NCBI RefSeq assembly: GCF_000711295.1
Contig: NZ_JOMJ01000004.1
Span: 62,001 to 126,000, forward strand
From: Desulfohalovibrio reitneri
GTDB taxonomy: Bacteria > Desulfobacterota > Desulfovibrionia > Desulfovibrionales > Desulfovibrionaceae
Reading direction: 5' to 3'
DNA length: 64,000 bases
How positions within the stretch are numbered: position 1 is the stretch's first letter; each line of letters begins with the position of its first letter. This document shows, piece by piece, positions 1 to 9,093 of this stretch. The notes under the pieces were generated by a model that saw only the letters and a program-made list of their open reading frames with translations, was not told the origin of the DNA and searched no databases. The position numbers and the translations under genes are program-made.

Positions 1-1968
1 GACATCTCCTCCTTCCGCCAGACCGTTTTGGATGTGAATTCCCGTGGCGAGCCGGTGCAGGGCATCGAACTCGGGCGTGGCGGCTTCGCCATCCGTGGGC
101 TGGCTCCGGTCGAGTCGGGCGGGCGGCAGCTTGGCAGCGTGGAAACCCTCATCAGCTTCGAGCCCATCCTGCGCTCCGCGGCCAAGGGCGAGGCCGGAAA
201 CCTCATCCTCTATATGAACGCGGACAAGCTGCCCATCACCACCAAGCTGCAGGACCCTGATGAATATCCCGTGCTGGGCGGGGAGTATGTGCGCATAACC
301 TCCACCGCCCGGGGCGGCGGCGTTCCCGAGGGGGTGGACCGCGCCCTGCTGAACGCCGGGACCGGGGGCGTGAGCATGCGGCAGGTGGAGGGCGGCGCCC
401 TGGCAGCCTTCCCGGTGAACGACTACAAGGGCGATCAGGTGGGCGTGCTGGTCTACGCCCTGGACACCTCGGCGCAGCAGGCGGTCATCGGCCGCGCCGA
501 GCGGATATTCCTGGGCGTGCTGGCGGCCATCCTGGTCATCCCCGCCCTGCTGGTGGCCCTGCTGGCCGGCCGCTACATCGCCGGGCCGGTCTCCCGCATC
601 GTGGCCGTCATCAAGGACATCGCCCAGGACAAGGCCGACCTGACCAAGGAGCTGGACATCAAGCAGCGCGACGAGATCGGCGAACTGGCCACCTGGTTCA
701 ACCGCCTCACCCGAAAGATAGACACCATCCTCTGCGACAGCGAAGGCTACGTGAACATGCTCAACGCCGTGGCCGACCCCATCTTCGCGGTGGACGACGA
801 CTACAACATCACCATGGCCAACAAGGCCACCCAGCGGTTCCTGGGCATGGACATGGAGCAGTTGAAGAACAAGCGCTGCTCCCAGCTCTTCAAGACCGAG
901 CTGTGCGGCACCGACCGCTGCCCCATGGGCCAGACCATGCGCCACGGCAAGTGCACCGAGGCCGAGGTCATCCGCATCGGCGACGAGAACGACCCCACCT
1001 ACATCCTGCCGACCACGGACATCCTGCTGGACTGCCACGGCAAGAAGGCGGGCTATGTTGAGGTGGCCCGCAACGTCACCGACCTGATCAAGAAGGAGCA
1101 CGAACTCAACGCCAACCTGGAGCGCGTGGAGCGGGTCAACTCGCAGGCCTCCGGCGCGGCGGGCGAGGTTTCGGACGCCGCGGACAACCTCTCCGTGGCC
1201 TTCGAGCAGATCGTCACCGGGGCCTCCCGCCAGCGGGAGAACGTGCAGGACACCGCCTCGGCCATGGACGAGATGAACTCCTCCGTGCTGGAAGTGGCCA
1301 GAAACGCCTCGGACACCGCCTCCCAGGCGGACACCGCCCGGGAGCGGGCCACCGCCGGGGCGGAGATCGTCTCCCAGGTGGTGGAGGCCATCGACACCGT
1401 GCGCAAGCAGGCCAACGAGACCGCCGAATCCATGTCCGAGCTTGGCGAGCGGGCCGAATCCATCGGTCAGGTCATGAACGTCATCACGGACATCGCGGAC
1501 CAGACCAACCTGCTGGCGCTCAACGCGGCCATCGAGGCCGCCCGCGCGGGCGAGGCCGGGCGCGGTTTCGCCGTGGTGGCCGACGAGGTGCGCAAGCTGG
1601 CGGAAAAGACCATGTCCGCCACCAAGGAGGTGGGCGAGGCCATCCAGGCCATTCAGGACAACGCCCGCAAGAACGTGGATGGCGTGCATGCCTCGGTGAA
1701 ATCCGTGGAGCAGGCCACGGAGCTGGCCAACCAGTCGGGGGAGGCCCTGCAGGAGATCGTGGCCATCGTGGCCCAGACCACCGACCAGGTGCAGTCCATC
1801 GCCTCGGCCGCGGAACAGCAGTCCGCCACCTCCGAGGAGATCAACCGCTCCATTTCGGAAATCTCCCGCATCACCGACGAAACCGCCGACGCCGTGGACC
1901 GTTCCGCGCAAAACGTCCGCAAACTGGCCGACCTCGCCTCCACCCTGCGCGACATCTCGCAAGGCTAG
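1..1968 (+). CDS. Methyl-accepting chemotaxis protein, 5' partial
   Basis: Transmembrane chemoreceptor; 655 residues are visible. The frame is open to base 1, so the true start and first membrane segment lie upstream. Visible order: end of a periplasmic sensor domain (about residues 1-165), a transmembrane helix (about 167-190), HAMP (about 190-245), a cytoplasmic PAS domain (about 250-350) and the methyl-accepting coiled coil (about 385-650). The signalling hairpin tip carries [20 protein letters not shown], which binds CheA/CheW. The PAS domain has several cysteines (around bases 880-960), so haem or redox sensing is possible but unproven. The helical region resembles Desulfovibrionales receptors. 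A strong terminator follows directly. Confidence 0.95.
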   Translation, partial: DISSFRQTVLDVNSRGEPVQGIELGRGGFAIRGLAPVESGGRQLGSVETLISFEPILRSAAKGEAGNLILYMNADKLPITTKLQDPDEYPVLGGEYVRITSTARGGGVPEGVDRALLNAGTGGVSMRQVEGGALAAFPVNDYKGDQVGVLVYALDTSAQQAVIGRAERIFLGVLAAILVIPALLVALLAGRYIAGPVSRIVAVIKDIAQDKADLTKELDIKQRDEIGELATWFNRLTRKIDTILCDSEGYVNMLNAVADPIFAVDDDYNITMANKATQRFLGMDMEQLKNKRCSQLFKTELCGTDRCPMGQTMRHGKCTEAEVIRIGDENDPTYILPTTDILLDCHGKKAGYVEVARNVTDLIKKEHELNANLERVERVNSQASGAAGEVSDAADNLSVAFEQIVTGASRQRENVQDTASAMDEMNSSVLEVARNASDTASQADTARERATAGAEIVSQVVEAIDTVRKQANETAESMSELGERAESIGQVMNVITDIADQTNLLALNAAIEAARAGEAGRGFAVVADEVRKLAEKTMSATKEVGEAIQAIQDNARKNVDGVHASVKSVEQATELANQSGEALQEIVAIVAQTTDQVQSIASAAEQQSATSEEINRSISEISRITDETADAVDRSAQNVRKLADLASTLRDISQG

Positions 1969-1991
1969 AAAGCGCTGGAAAAACATGGAAG

Positions 1992-2028
1992 GCGGCGGAA
2001 GGGCACAGCCCTTCCGCCGCTTTTTTTT
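1992..2028 (+). terminator. Rho-independent terminator after the chemoreceptor
   Basis: A perfect 13-bp stem (GCGGCGGAAGGGC, loop ACA, then its complement) is followed by eight T. It lies 24 bases after the chemoreceptor stop. The rest of the gap to base 2302 shows no gene or other clear signal. Confidence 0.92.
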
Positions 2029-2302
2029 CGTGCGATGCGGGAAAGAGGGTGGAAGGGAATGGTGGAAGGGAACGCGTGGTTGTTGGCGGGTAGGTGAAAG
2101 TTTCCTTTGGAGTCTGCGCATCAAGAGCCAAACGGCCGGGATGGGTTGCAACCGGTTGGATTCGCCTCGAAATCGTACAATCGCCGGGGCGCTCCCTCGC
2201 CGCACTCCACCGCGCGTCATCACTCGTCACAACCGCAAACCGAGTTTGCCTCGGACCCGGGGCCGCGCAGGCCCTGGCCGCCCGAAGGGGGAATGCCCGC
2301 CG

Positions 2303-2794
2303 TCAGCGTGTTACGGCGATCAGTTCCCGCACGGCTCGGATGAAGTCGTTCATGCGGACGGGTTTGCTGAGGTAGGCGTCGTAGCCGCCGTCGAGGATGC
2401 GACGCCGGTCTCCTTTCATGGCGCAGGCGGAGACGGCCAGGATGGGGATGGCGGAAAGGCCGGGAGTGGCCTTGATGCGGCGGACTTGCTCAATGCACTT
2501 TTCCGGCGGGTACTGGACGTCGAGGACGATGAGGTCGAAGTCGCAGGTATGCAGCTTTGCCAGTGCTTTCTCTTCGTGGTCCACACCAACGGGCAGCATG
2601 CCGGCGCGTTTGAGAACGCTGATGAAGAAGTATCTGTTGCTCAGGACGGGCTCGTTCACCAGCACCAGGGGCTTGGCGGTCAAGCGGGGGGTATCGGCGA
2701 GGCGGTCGTGGCAGAAGGTGACTGATTCGCGCGCCGAGGGACCAGCCGGAAGTGCTTGTGGAAAGTCGCTGCTGTCATGGAAACGGATATTCAT
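2303..2794 (-). CDS. Single-domain response regulator (receiver only)
   Basis: 163 residues: about 40 unstructured residues, then one receiver domain and no output domain. The phosphoacceptor is Asp92 (motif IVLDV), with Ser122 and Lys144 (LSKP) in the expected places. The usual acidic pair after the first strand is Asn47-Glu48 instead of two acidic residues, which may alter Mg2+ binding and phosphorylation. The start is supported by GGAG five bases upstream of ATG. It is divergent from the STAND regulator at 2940 across 145 bp. A role relaying phosphate or tuning chemotaxis is a guess; no kinase is adjacent. Confidence 0.85.
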   Translation of the reverse strand: MNIRFHDSSDFPQALPAGPSARESVTFCHDRLADTPRLTAKPLVLVNEPVLSNRYFFISVLKRAGMLPVGVDHEEKALAKLHTCDFDLIVLDVQYPPEKCIEQVRRIKATPGLSAIPILAVSACAMKGDRRRILDGGYDAYLSKPVRMNDFIRAVRELIAVTR

Positions 2795-2939
2795 GATGGC
2801 TCCGAAAGTTGCTGCGTACTGTACGGTCCACGTTTTTATCCGCCTCCTCTTACATATTTCTCACCCGCCCAACTTGTGGGTTCTGGACGCGTATCGGCTT
2901 TGGCCATACCCTGGCCGAAACCGATAGAGGGAGCGGGAT

Positions 2940-5900
2940 ATGACCACCATTCGCCGCAACGCCGCGCTGGAGCAGTGCGAGTTGCTGGATCGTTCGCCGT
3001 GCCGGGTGCTGCTGGTGCAGGCCAGGGCCGGGCAGGGCAAGACGGTGCTGGCCGGGCAGTTCGCCGAGGAGGGCGGGGGTCCGGCGGGCTGGGTGGCCCT
3101 GAGCGGGCTGCACGCCTCGCCCACGGTGTTTCTGGAGGCTCTTTTGCGGGAGCTTTCGCGTCTGGCCCCGGAGGTGTCGCCGGAGGTGGTCATGGCCCCG
3201 GTGCTGGCCAGCACCACGCCAGGGGAGCGGGAGGTGGCCTTCCGTTCCGCCCTTGAGGCCGCCTTCGACGGCCGCGACGTTCGCCCCGCGCGGCTGGTGG
3301 TGGACGACGCCCATTTGCTGCTGGACTCCCCGGAATCCCTCGGCCTTCTGCGGGCGGCGGTGGACGCCACCCCGGACAGCCTGTCCTGGCTCGTCCTCAC
3401 CCGGCACAAGCTGGAGCGGGAGGGCAAGCCGCTGTTCCGCTTCAACGAGTACCTGCGCATCGACGAGGGGCTGCTGGCCTTCGAGCGGCGCGAGGTGGTG
3501 GAACTGTACTCCGAGGTCTTCGGGGAGAAGCTGACCTCGGGCGAGGCGGACGGACTGCTCCGGGCCACCGAGGGCTGGCCCGCGGGGCTTGTGCTGTTGC
3601 ATTCGGAGTCGCGCGGGCAGGGGCTGAACCTCACCCCCGGGGCCTCGCTGGACAGCTACTTCCTCAGCCTGTGCCTGGCCGGGGCGGACGAGGAAACCGC
3701 CACCCAGGCCATGCTCCTGGCCCACCTCAAGGAGATGCCCCGCGAACTGCTGGAGGAACTGCGGCTGGAGAAGGCCCAGGCATGGCTGGAAGGGCTGGCG
3801 CAAAGGCGTCTGTTCGTGCGGCGGGCGGAACGGGCGGGAGGCGTTACCTACTTCTTCCACCACCTGTTTCAGGAGAGCCTGCGCACGGCTGCTGGGGAGA
3901 ATCTCGATCCGGAGCGTTTGCGGGAGTTCTGCCGCGCCGCCGGGGACAGGCTGGCCCGCCACGGCTCGCCGGAGGAGGCCATGCTCCTGGCCGCCTCGGT
4001 GCAGGACTGGCCGGTGCTGCTGGATATCCTGCGGGAGCACGGCGTGGGCCTGCTCTTCCGCAACCGCGACTCCCTGGTGCGCCAGGCCCTGGCCGACTGC
4101 CCGCAGGGAGATTTGGAATCCTCGGCCTGGGCCTGTCTCTGCCTGGGCCGCGCCCTGCTCACGGAAGACCCGGGACGCAGCGAACAGCTCTACCAGCGTG
4201 CGGCGGAGCGGTTCGTGGAGGCGGAGGATAGGTTTGGGGAGTTGTTGGCTCTGGTGTTGTTCGTCCAGTTCGAGATTTTCGTCAAAGCGGATTTGCGAGG
4301 GATGCGTGACATAGCCCCACGGTGTGAACGTCTCCTAGAAGAGCTTCAGGAATACTTGCCGCCAAAGCTAGAGCAAATCTGTTTGGAGCAGATATGCTAT
4401 GCCATATGCTATGGCACAGGCGACTTTACTCACGCCACCAAAACACTTGAAAAATGCAGTGCATTTTCTTCACAGATCGGATTTGGCTCTCTCCCTCCGG
4501 AATTGCTCATTGTTGCCAGCCATATATGGACCGTGCAAGGTAATGAAATCGCCGCATTGCGAATGCTGCAAAAGCACTATCACAGCCGCAATGATGCATC
4601 TCTCAGTCCAGTAGCAAAAATTCTTTTCAATATTGTCTATCTCAACACAAGTCATATGCGAGGCAGGTTGGATGACTATGCATCCATGCGTGATGAATTG
4701 CTCTCTAATCACCAAGATGCATTGCAGAACAGCTATTTTGATGGCTTCATACGGATTTGGGATATTGATCTTGTCCGGAAGAAAGACGACCAGCAGGGTG
4801 TCCTGCTCATGGTGGATGAAGCCCTCTCGGATCCGAGAGTCGCCGGTATCTCCCATATTTCCAGTTTATGCTACATGGCCCGGGCTATGGCCTTGGCCAT
4901 GCTCGGGGAGTCCGACAAAGCCTGGACTTCCATATCGCAAGCACTGCGGCTGCGTGCGAAATGTGGCGGGTTGATGTTTATTCACCTCGGCCATTCGGTG
5001 ACCGCCTGCGTGCTCTCTCTCATTGGCGATCATCGCCGTGCTGAGCACGTTTTCGCGCGTTGTCTGCGGCGTTCGGACCAGTTTGGGGAGTATTCCGTCC
5101 GCGCCCAGCTCTACGCCTACCGCGCCCACATGCGGCTGGACCAGGGGCGGATGGACGAGGCTATGGCGGATTTTCGGGCCATGCTGGCCACCCTGGCCGT
5201 GTACGGCAACACCTACTTTTTCTACTGGTCGGACCGCGTCATGCTGCGGCTGTTCGGGGAGGCGGCCCGGCGGGGAGAGATGACCGCCCAGGCGGAAAAG
5301 ATTCTGCGGCGGCAGCTCGACCACGGCGTCCACCAGGGGGAGATCGTGCCGCTGCTGCGTGTCCGCTCCATCGGCGAGTTGCGCTTGAGCGCGGCGGACG
5401 GGGCCGCCCTGGACCGGGGCGACCTGACCGCCGGGCAGGAGGCGCTTTTGCGTTTGCTGTTGCAGCGGCCGGACAGAAGTCTGGCCGTGGAGCGGGTGAT
5501 GGCCGCGCTGTGGCCGGAACAGGCCCAGGGCAAGGCCAGGCGCAGCTTCGACACCGCCCTCTCCCGGCTGCGCAAGCTGCTGGACGCCACCTTCGGCTCC
5601 GGGCGCGGCAAGGCGTATCTGCGGACCCGCTCCGGGGTGCTGCGGCTGGCCTGCTGCCGGGTGGACGCCGAGGAGCTGCGGGCGGAGATCGAGGAGGGGC
5701 TGCGGGCCGCGCGGGAGAACGAGCCCTGGCACGCGGACATGCGCTTCAGGGCCATGCGGCGGCTGGTGGAGGCCGCGCCGGGGGACGCGGAGTGGCCTTT
5801 CGAGCTGGCCGAGGCCGTCAGCCGGGCCGCCCTGGCCTGGGCGGACATCCTGGTGGCGGCGCGGGAGAGCCAGCGCGCCGTGGAGGCCCTGCAAAGCGCC

Positions 5901-6074
5901 CTGCGCCCGGCTCCGCTGGACGAGCCCCTCAACATGCGCCTCTACCGCCTGCTGCTGGACACCCGCCAGTCCGACCACGCCGCCAGGCACCTGCGGGAAT
6001 ACGCCGACCGCCTCCTTGAAGCGGGCTTTTCCCAGGACGACGTGGAGGAGGTTCTGGCGGGATTCGGCGAGTAA
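2940..6074 (+). CDS. MalT-like STAND ATPase regulator with SARP/BTAD-type C-terminus
   Basis: 1044-residue transcription regulator. Residues about 1-330 are a STAND NTPase domain: Walker A ARAGQGKT (28-35) and Walker B LVVDD (119-123). The middle (about 350-810) is helical, TPR-like and probably senses an effector. The C-terminus (about 820-905) looks like an OmpR-type winged helix (ALWPEQAQGKARRSFDTALS) followed by a BTAD domain (about 906-1040), the AfsR/SARP arrangement, where MalT itself has a LuxR-type helix-turn-helix. GGGAG six bases before ATG fixes the start. Bases about 4255-5050 are far richer in A+T than either flank, with no break in the frame. Target genes are unknown; the neighbouring sulfotransferase and PEP-CTERM genes are candidates. 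Confidence 0.85.
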   Translation: MTTIRRNAALEQCELLDRSPCRVLLVQARAGQGKTVLAGQFAEEGGGPAGWVALSGLHASPTVFLEALLRELSRLAPEVSPEVVMAPVLASTTPGEREVAFRSALEAAFDGRDVRPARLVVDDAHLLLDSPESLGLLRAAVDATPDSLSWLVLTRHKLEREGKPLFRFNEYLRIDEGLLAFERREVVELYSEVFGEKLTSGEADGLLRATEGWPAGLVLLHSESRGQGLNLTPGASLDSYFLSLCLAGADEETATQAMLLAHLKEMPRELLEELRLEKAQAWLEGLAQRRLFVRRAERAGGVTYFFHHLFQESLRTAAGENLDPERLREFCRAAGDRLARHGSPEEAMLLAASVQDWPVLLDILREHGVGLLFRNRDSLVRQALADCPQGDLESSAWACLCLGRALLTEDPGRSEQLYQRAAERFVEAEDRFGELLALVLFVQFEIFVKADLRGMRDIAPRCERLLEELQEYLPPKLEQICLEQICYAICYGTGDFTHATKTLEKCSAFSSQIGFGSLPPELLIVASHIWTVQGNEIAALRMLQKHYHSRNDASLSPVAKILFNIVYLNTSHMRGRLDDYASMRDELLSNHQDALQNSYFDGFIRIWDIDLVRKKDDQQGVLLMVDEALSDPRVAGISHISSLCYMARAMALAMLGESDKAWTSISQALRLRAKCGGLMFIHLGHSVTACVLSLIGDHRRAEHVFARCLRRSDQFGEYSVRAQLYAYRAHMRLDQGRMDEAMADFRAMLATLAVYGNTYFFYWSDRVMLRLFGEAARRGEMTAQAEKILRRQLDHGVHQGEIVPLLRVRSIGELRLSAADGAALDRGDLTAGQEALLRLLLQRPDRSLAVERVMAALWPEQAQGKARRSFDTALSRLRKLLDATFGSGRGKAYLRTRSGVLRLACCRVDAEELRAEIEEGLRAARENEPWHADMRFRAMRRLVEAAPGDAEWPFELAEAVSRAALAWADILVAARESQRAVEALQSALRPAPLDEPLNMRLYRLLLDTRQSDHAARHLREYADRLLEAGFSQDDVEEVLAGFGE

Positions 6075-6102
6075 GGCGGGAAGCTGGCCGCCTCCACGCC
6101 GG

Positions 6103-6849
6103 TCAGAACTCGTAGCCGAACGCCTCCACGTCCTTGGCGTACACGTCGGCCACGATTCGTTTCGACGGCTCATCGTAGTATTCCCTGTACGGCCGCTTGG
6201 CCCTGTTCACGTTCTTCCTGTCCAGTCTGGCGCGCAGTCCGAGTTTATCGGAAATGACGCCGAAATCCTTGCCCAGCGTCTCCAGCCTGGCCACGTAGCC
6301 CACGGACAGGTTTTGGCCGTCCAGAGTCAGGTAGTCGAACTGCGGCCGGAAGTGATGGTACGTCCGGGCGTTTTCCGGCGAGAGCCAGCCACTGACGAAG
6401 GCGGGGAAGTCGTTGAAGCGGGCGATGTGCCGTTCCGCCCACCGCCTGTCGTCCTCGTTCATCCCGCCGCGCTTGAGGAAGAGGAAGGCGGAGACCAGCC
6501 TGTCCCACGGGTTCCTGACCACGGTGAACTTGAAGAACTTCCGGAACTCGCGCGGGCTGAATATGGCGGCGTATTCACGGATGGTCCTGTGCCCCCCGGC
6601 GAGGTTTCCGAACAGGGCCAAGCACACGGAAACGCCCGCGCATTTGGGGATGTGGACGAAGATGGCCTGGTGGTCGAGGAAGGGTTTCAGGGAGTAGGTC
6701 GTCGTCGTGGTCCTGCGCCGCAGAACCATGTTCCGGCAGCTCTCCAGGGGGGAGAGGAACGGATGGGTGTAATGACGCAAGGCGAGGGCGAGGCGAACCT
6801 CATCCCGGCCCGCCTTGTGTTCCCCTCCTCCCTGGTGGATTCGCGGCAT
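6103..6849 (-). CDS. Sulfotransferase (Sulfotransfer_2 type)
   Basis: Predicted to move sulfate from PAPS to a carbohydrate hydroxyl. The 5'-phosphosulfate loop is FVHIPKCAG and the 3'-phosphate site is FKFTVVRNPWDRLVSAF, the pair typical of polysaccharide sulfotransferases. I place the start at 6849 (248 residues) because GGGAGG lies eight bases upstream; a start at 6729 (208 residues, just before the domain) is the alternative. No signal peptide is evident, so it probably acts in the cytoplasm on lipid-linked sugars. It converges on the STAND gene with a 28-base gap. A second, unrelated-looking sulfotransferase is at 47865. Confidence 0.85.
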   Translation of the reverse strand: MPRIHQGGGEHKAGRDEVRLALALRHYTHPFLSPLESCRNMVLRRRTTTTTYSLKPFLDHQAIFVHIPKCAGVSVCLALFGNLAGGHRTIREYAAIFSPREFRKFFKFTVVRNPWDRLVSAFLFLKRGGMNEDDRRWAERHIARFNDFPAFVSGWLSPENARTYHHFRPQFDYLTLDGQNLSVGYVARLETLGKDFGVISDKLGLRARLDRKNVNRAKRPYREYYDEPSKRIVADVYAKDVEAFGYEF

Positions 6850-6949
6850 GGCGTGCGCCTCCCGGTTTTGCCCGACAGGTGGGGAGAAAAGCACCATCTC
6901 AGATGGTCGCTTGGATGCCGGGCCTGCCCGCGCGGGACGCGAACCCCTT

Positions 6950-6965
6950 TGCAAATGGCGTGCGG
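6950..6965 (-). promoter_or_regulatory. Degenerate sigma-54-like element upstream of the sulfotransferase
   Basis: Reverse strand reads CCGCACGCCATTTGCA. The -12 part (TTTGCA) and the spacing fit, but the nearly invariant GG at -24 is CG. It is about 100 bases upstream of the 6849 start. It is weak and could be chance. Confidence 0.25.
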
Positions 6966-7131
6966 CGGGGCGGCGAATAGCCGCCGGTTCCTTGACCGCC
7001 GAAGGGCTTCTCATGGAAAGCCGGAGAGTTCGACGCGGGACTGCGGGTATGGGAGGGCCGTGCGTATCCTACCGGACGGGGCGGAATGTAAAGGCCGCCG
7101 ACGTCCGTGCCTGAAAAATTGACAACATTTC

Positions 7132-7866
7132 TCAGCCGCGCCGTTTGCGGCGGGCCTTCCAGACCACCCCGGCGCCGCCTGCCAGCAGCAGGGCCTGGCT
7201 GCCCGGTTCGGGAGCGGGCACGGGGCCCTGGCCGTGGAGCGCGTCGTTGGCGCAGTTCATGGTGAAGCCGTAGGTCAGGGTGCCGCCGGGGCTCAGGCCC
7301 AGCAATCCGCTTATTCCGGACACGTCCCAGTAGGCGCTGTAGGTGTCCGCCAGCACAGGGTCTTTTTCCCAGCCGGAGAAGGCGGCGGAGCCGATGAGCC
7401 CTGCCTGCTCCAGCGTGGCCAGCACGGGATGCCCCTTGCGCTCCAGGCCGCCGAGGGCGTTGTAGACGTCGTCGGAGAAGGCGTAGGACCCCGCGTCCCC
7501 GTATGCCAGGTTCACGCCGTAGACGTTCCGGCTTCCGGCCTCGCGGCTGAGGGCGTTGGCCAGCGCCACGTCCCAGTAGCCGTCGGAGTCCACGTCCAGG
7601 AACCAGTCGCCGGGGACCACCGTGTCCCACAGGGCTGTGGACGGCGCGGAGTAATCAACCCGGATTCCTAGCAAATGCTGCCCATTAAAGACGAACTCGC
7701 CGCCCAGCAAGTCGGGGGTTCCGTTGACGTCCCTGGCGTTCTGCCCGGAAAGCGGGCTGGCGTAGCCGGGCCAGTGGACCACGGAATCGGAAAAGACGAA
7801 GCCGTGGGCGGGGAGGGGGGAGCCGAGCAGGAGGGCCAGGGTGAGCAGGAGCGGGAGTCGGTACAT
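7132..7866 (-). CDS. PEP-CTERM protein 1 (exosortase substrate)
   Basis: 244-residue secreted protein. It has an N-terminal signal peptide (MYRLPLLLTLALLLGSPLPA) and a C-terminal sorting tail: APEPG, a short hydrophobic helix, then WKARRKRRG. Such tails are processed by exosortase, and one is encoded at 47032. The middle holds no enzyme motif that I recognise; an Asp-rich stretch around FLDVDSDGYWDV might bind Ca2+. The start at 7866 is preferred over 7878 because GGAG sits six bases upstream, and the sigma-54 element would leave almost no leader for the longer form. It is divergent from PEP-CTERM gene 2. Confidence 0.88.
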   Translation of the reverse strand: MYRLPLLLTLALLLGSPLPAHGFVFSDSVVHWPGYASPLSGQNARDVNGTPDLLGGEFVFNGQHLLGIRVDYSAPSTALWDTVVPGDWFLDVDSDGYWDVALANALSREAGSRNVYGVNLAYGDAGSYAFSDDVYNALGGLERKGHPVLATLEQAGLIGSAAFSGWEKDPVLADTYSAYWDVSGISGLLGLSPGGTLTYGFTMNCANDALHGQGPVPAPEPGSQALLLAGGAGVVWKARRKRRG

Positions 7867-7893
7867 GATCTTCTCCATGATTTGTGGATAGTC

Positions 7894-7909
7894 AGCAAAG
7901 GACGTACCA
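7894..7909 (-). promoter_or_regulatory. Sigma-54 promoter of PEP-CTERM gene 1
   Basis: Reverse strand reads TGGTACGTCCTTTGCT, matching the -24 GG / -12 GC consensus TGGCACG-N4-TTGCW at all but one fixed base. Transcription should begin near 7883, giving a leader of about 17 bases that contains the ribosome site. Confidence 0.8.
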
Positions 7910-8048
7910 AAGCGATGCTGCCGTGCGGGGCGGATGGGCCGGACAAGTCGAACAACCTTACATTGGCGCGGATTGCCTGCGCGGGAGTGCAGGGGGACAA
8001 CACGGGGAAGATTGCATAACAGGCTGAAATGGCGTGCCTACGTATGCA

Positions 8049-8064
8049 TGGCGCACAGCTTGCA
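8049..8064 (+). promoter_or_regulatory. Sigma-54 promoter of PEP-CTERM gene 2
   Basis: TGGCGCACAGCTTGCA has the GG and GC elements at the right spacing and a perfect TTGCA. It is 40 bases upstream of the GTG start. With the divergent site at 7894-7909 it brackets about 140 bp that could hold shared enhancer sites. Confidence 0.8.
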
Positions 8065-8103
8065 ATACGGGCGGAAGGCATTCCCCACTAAAGGAGACTT
8101 CCC

Positions 8104-8805
8104 GTGAAAAAGATCGTGCTGGCTCTGTTTCTGCTCTGCCTGCCCTCCATGGCCTCCGCCCTGCCGGTGGTGAGCCTTGGGCCGTCAATCCAGTCCGACT
8201 CCGACTTTTTCTCCTGGCTGCCGGCCGGCGGCGTGGAGACGTTCGTGGCCCAGGGCCGCATCGGCGACCTCGGCGGCGCCGCCACATACGAGGTTGGGCT
8301 GCACGGTCCGGACATGTTCACAAACGCCGGGCCGATACCCGGAGGCAGCAGCCAGTGGGCCTGGTCCAACGGCGTGGGCTACGATTTCAGCCTGTCCCGC
8401 TCCGGCGGCCTCATAAACTTCCAGCTTGGCGGCTACGACGGTTCCCTGGCCGAGTCGGCCGAGACCAACCTGCTGGCCATCCGCATGTCCGTGGCCCCGG
8501 ACAGCGGCCTTGACCTGACAGGCCTGGAGATGGACGGCTCCCAGTTGCCCGACTTCGCCAACGACAACAACCTCGCCAACCGGATCGTGGCCTACATGGT
8601 GGTTGAGGGGTTCGGCGCCGACTTCTATTTGGACGGCCTGGCCGGGATGTCCTGGCTGAACCAGGCGCCGGGGCAGTCGAACCTGGCCTTCCAGATCAAG
8701 GGCTACAGCGTGCCCAACCCCGTGCCCGAACCGGCCACCCTGCTGTTTTTGGGCGCCGGACTCCTGCCCATGGCCTACATGGCCAGGCGGAAGAAGCGGA
8801 ATTGA
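8104..8805 (+). CDS. PEP-CTERM protein 2 (exosortase substrate)
   Basis: 233-residue secreted protein with a signal peptide ending near SMASA and the tail VPEPATLLFLGAGLLPMAYMA followed by RRKKRN. The middle looks like a beta-rich adhesin or matrix domain; it resembles the choice-of-anchor families seen on PEP-CTERM proteins, but this is only an impression. The start is GTG, with AGGAG eight bases upstream. It is a single-gene unit with its own sigma-54 promoter and a hairpin after the stop. Confidence 0.88.
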   Translation: MKKIVLALFLLCLPSMASALPVVSLGPSIQSDSDFFSWLPAGGVETFVAQGRIGDLGGAATYEVGLHGPDMFTNAGPIPGGSSQWAWSNGVGYDFSLSRSGGLINFQLGGYDGSLAESAETNLLAIRMSVAPDSGLDLTGLEMDGSQLPDFANDNNLANRIVAYMVVEGFGADFYLDGLAGMSWLNQAPGQSNLAFQIKGYSVPNPVPEPATLLFLGAGLLPMAYMARRKKRN

Positions 8806-8828
8806 AACGCCGGCCCGGGGCGGGAACG

Positions 8829-8858
8829 AGAGGCCGGTTCCTTCGGGAATCGGCCTCT
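8829..8858 (+). terminator. Hairpin with UUCG loop after PEP-CTERM gene 2
   Basis: A 13-bp stem with a single G-U pair closes a TTCG tetraloop (AGAGGCCGGTTCC / GGAATCGGCCTCT), 24 bases after the stop codon. No T-run follows, so it may act as a 3' stabiliser or an atypical terminator. Confidence 0.5.
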
Positions 8859-8982
8859 GGCGCGTGGTGCGGGGAACAATGCGTGGAACGGACAACTCGG
8901 CCCGCTCCATGTTTCATGGAAACGGGTGGAGCGGAAGCCGCGCAACCCCCTTGCTGTGGGCGGAAATAGCGGCTTTTCCTTT

Positions 8983-8998
8983 TGGCATGCTTCTCGCT
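8983..8998 (+). promoter_or_regulatory. Sigma-54 promoter of the acyltransferase operon
   Basis: TGGCATGCTTCTCGCT keeps the GG/GC spacing and shares the TCGCT -12 form with the sites at 17718 and 38445. It lies 95 bases before the GTG start at 9094. CGGACAACTCGG at 8889-8900, upstream of it, is nearly repeated at 38375-38386 upstream of another sigma-54 site. Confidence 0.7.
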
Positions 8999-9093
8999 TG
9001 ATTCTCGTGTTGGACCTTGCCGCCAGCCCCGCGCCAGGCCGTCCGCCATTGCCGCGAGGGCGGGCTTTGGGCGTGGTCCACGGGAGGAGAAGT

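Noticed and set aside
1985-2725. Forward open frame of 246 codons after the chemoreceptor
   Set aside because: It starts within the terminator and runs antisense to the receiver gene, whose domain is clear.
7910-8048. Sigma-54-like TGGCGCGGATTGC at about 7974
   Set aside because: The GG to GC distance is two bases too short; the element at 8049-8064 fits better for the same gene.
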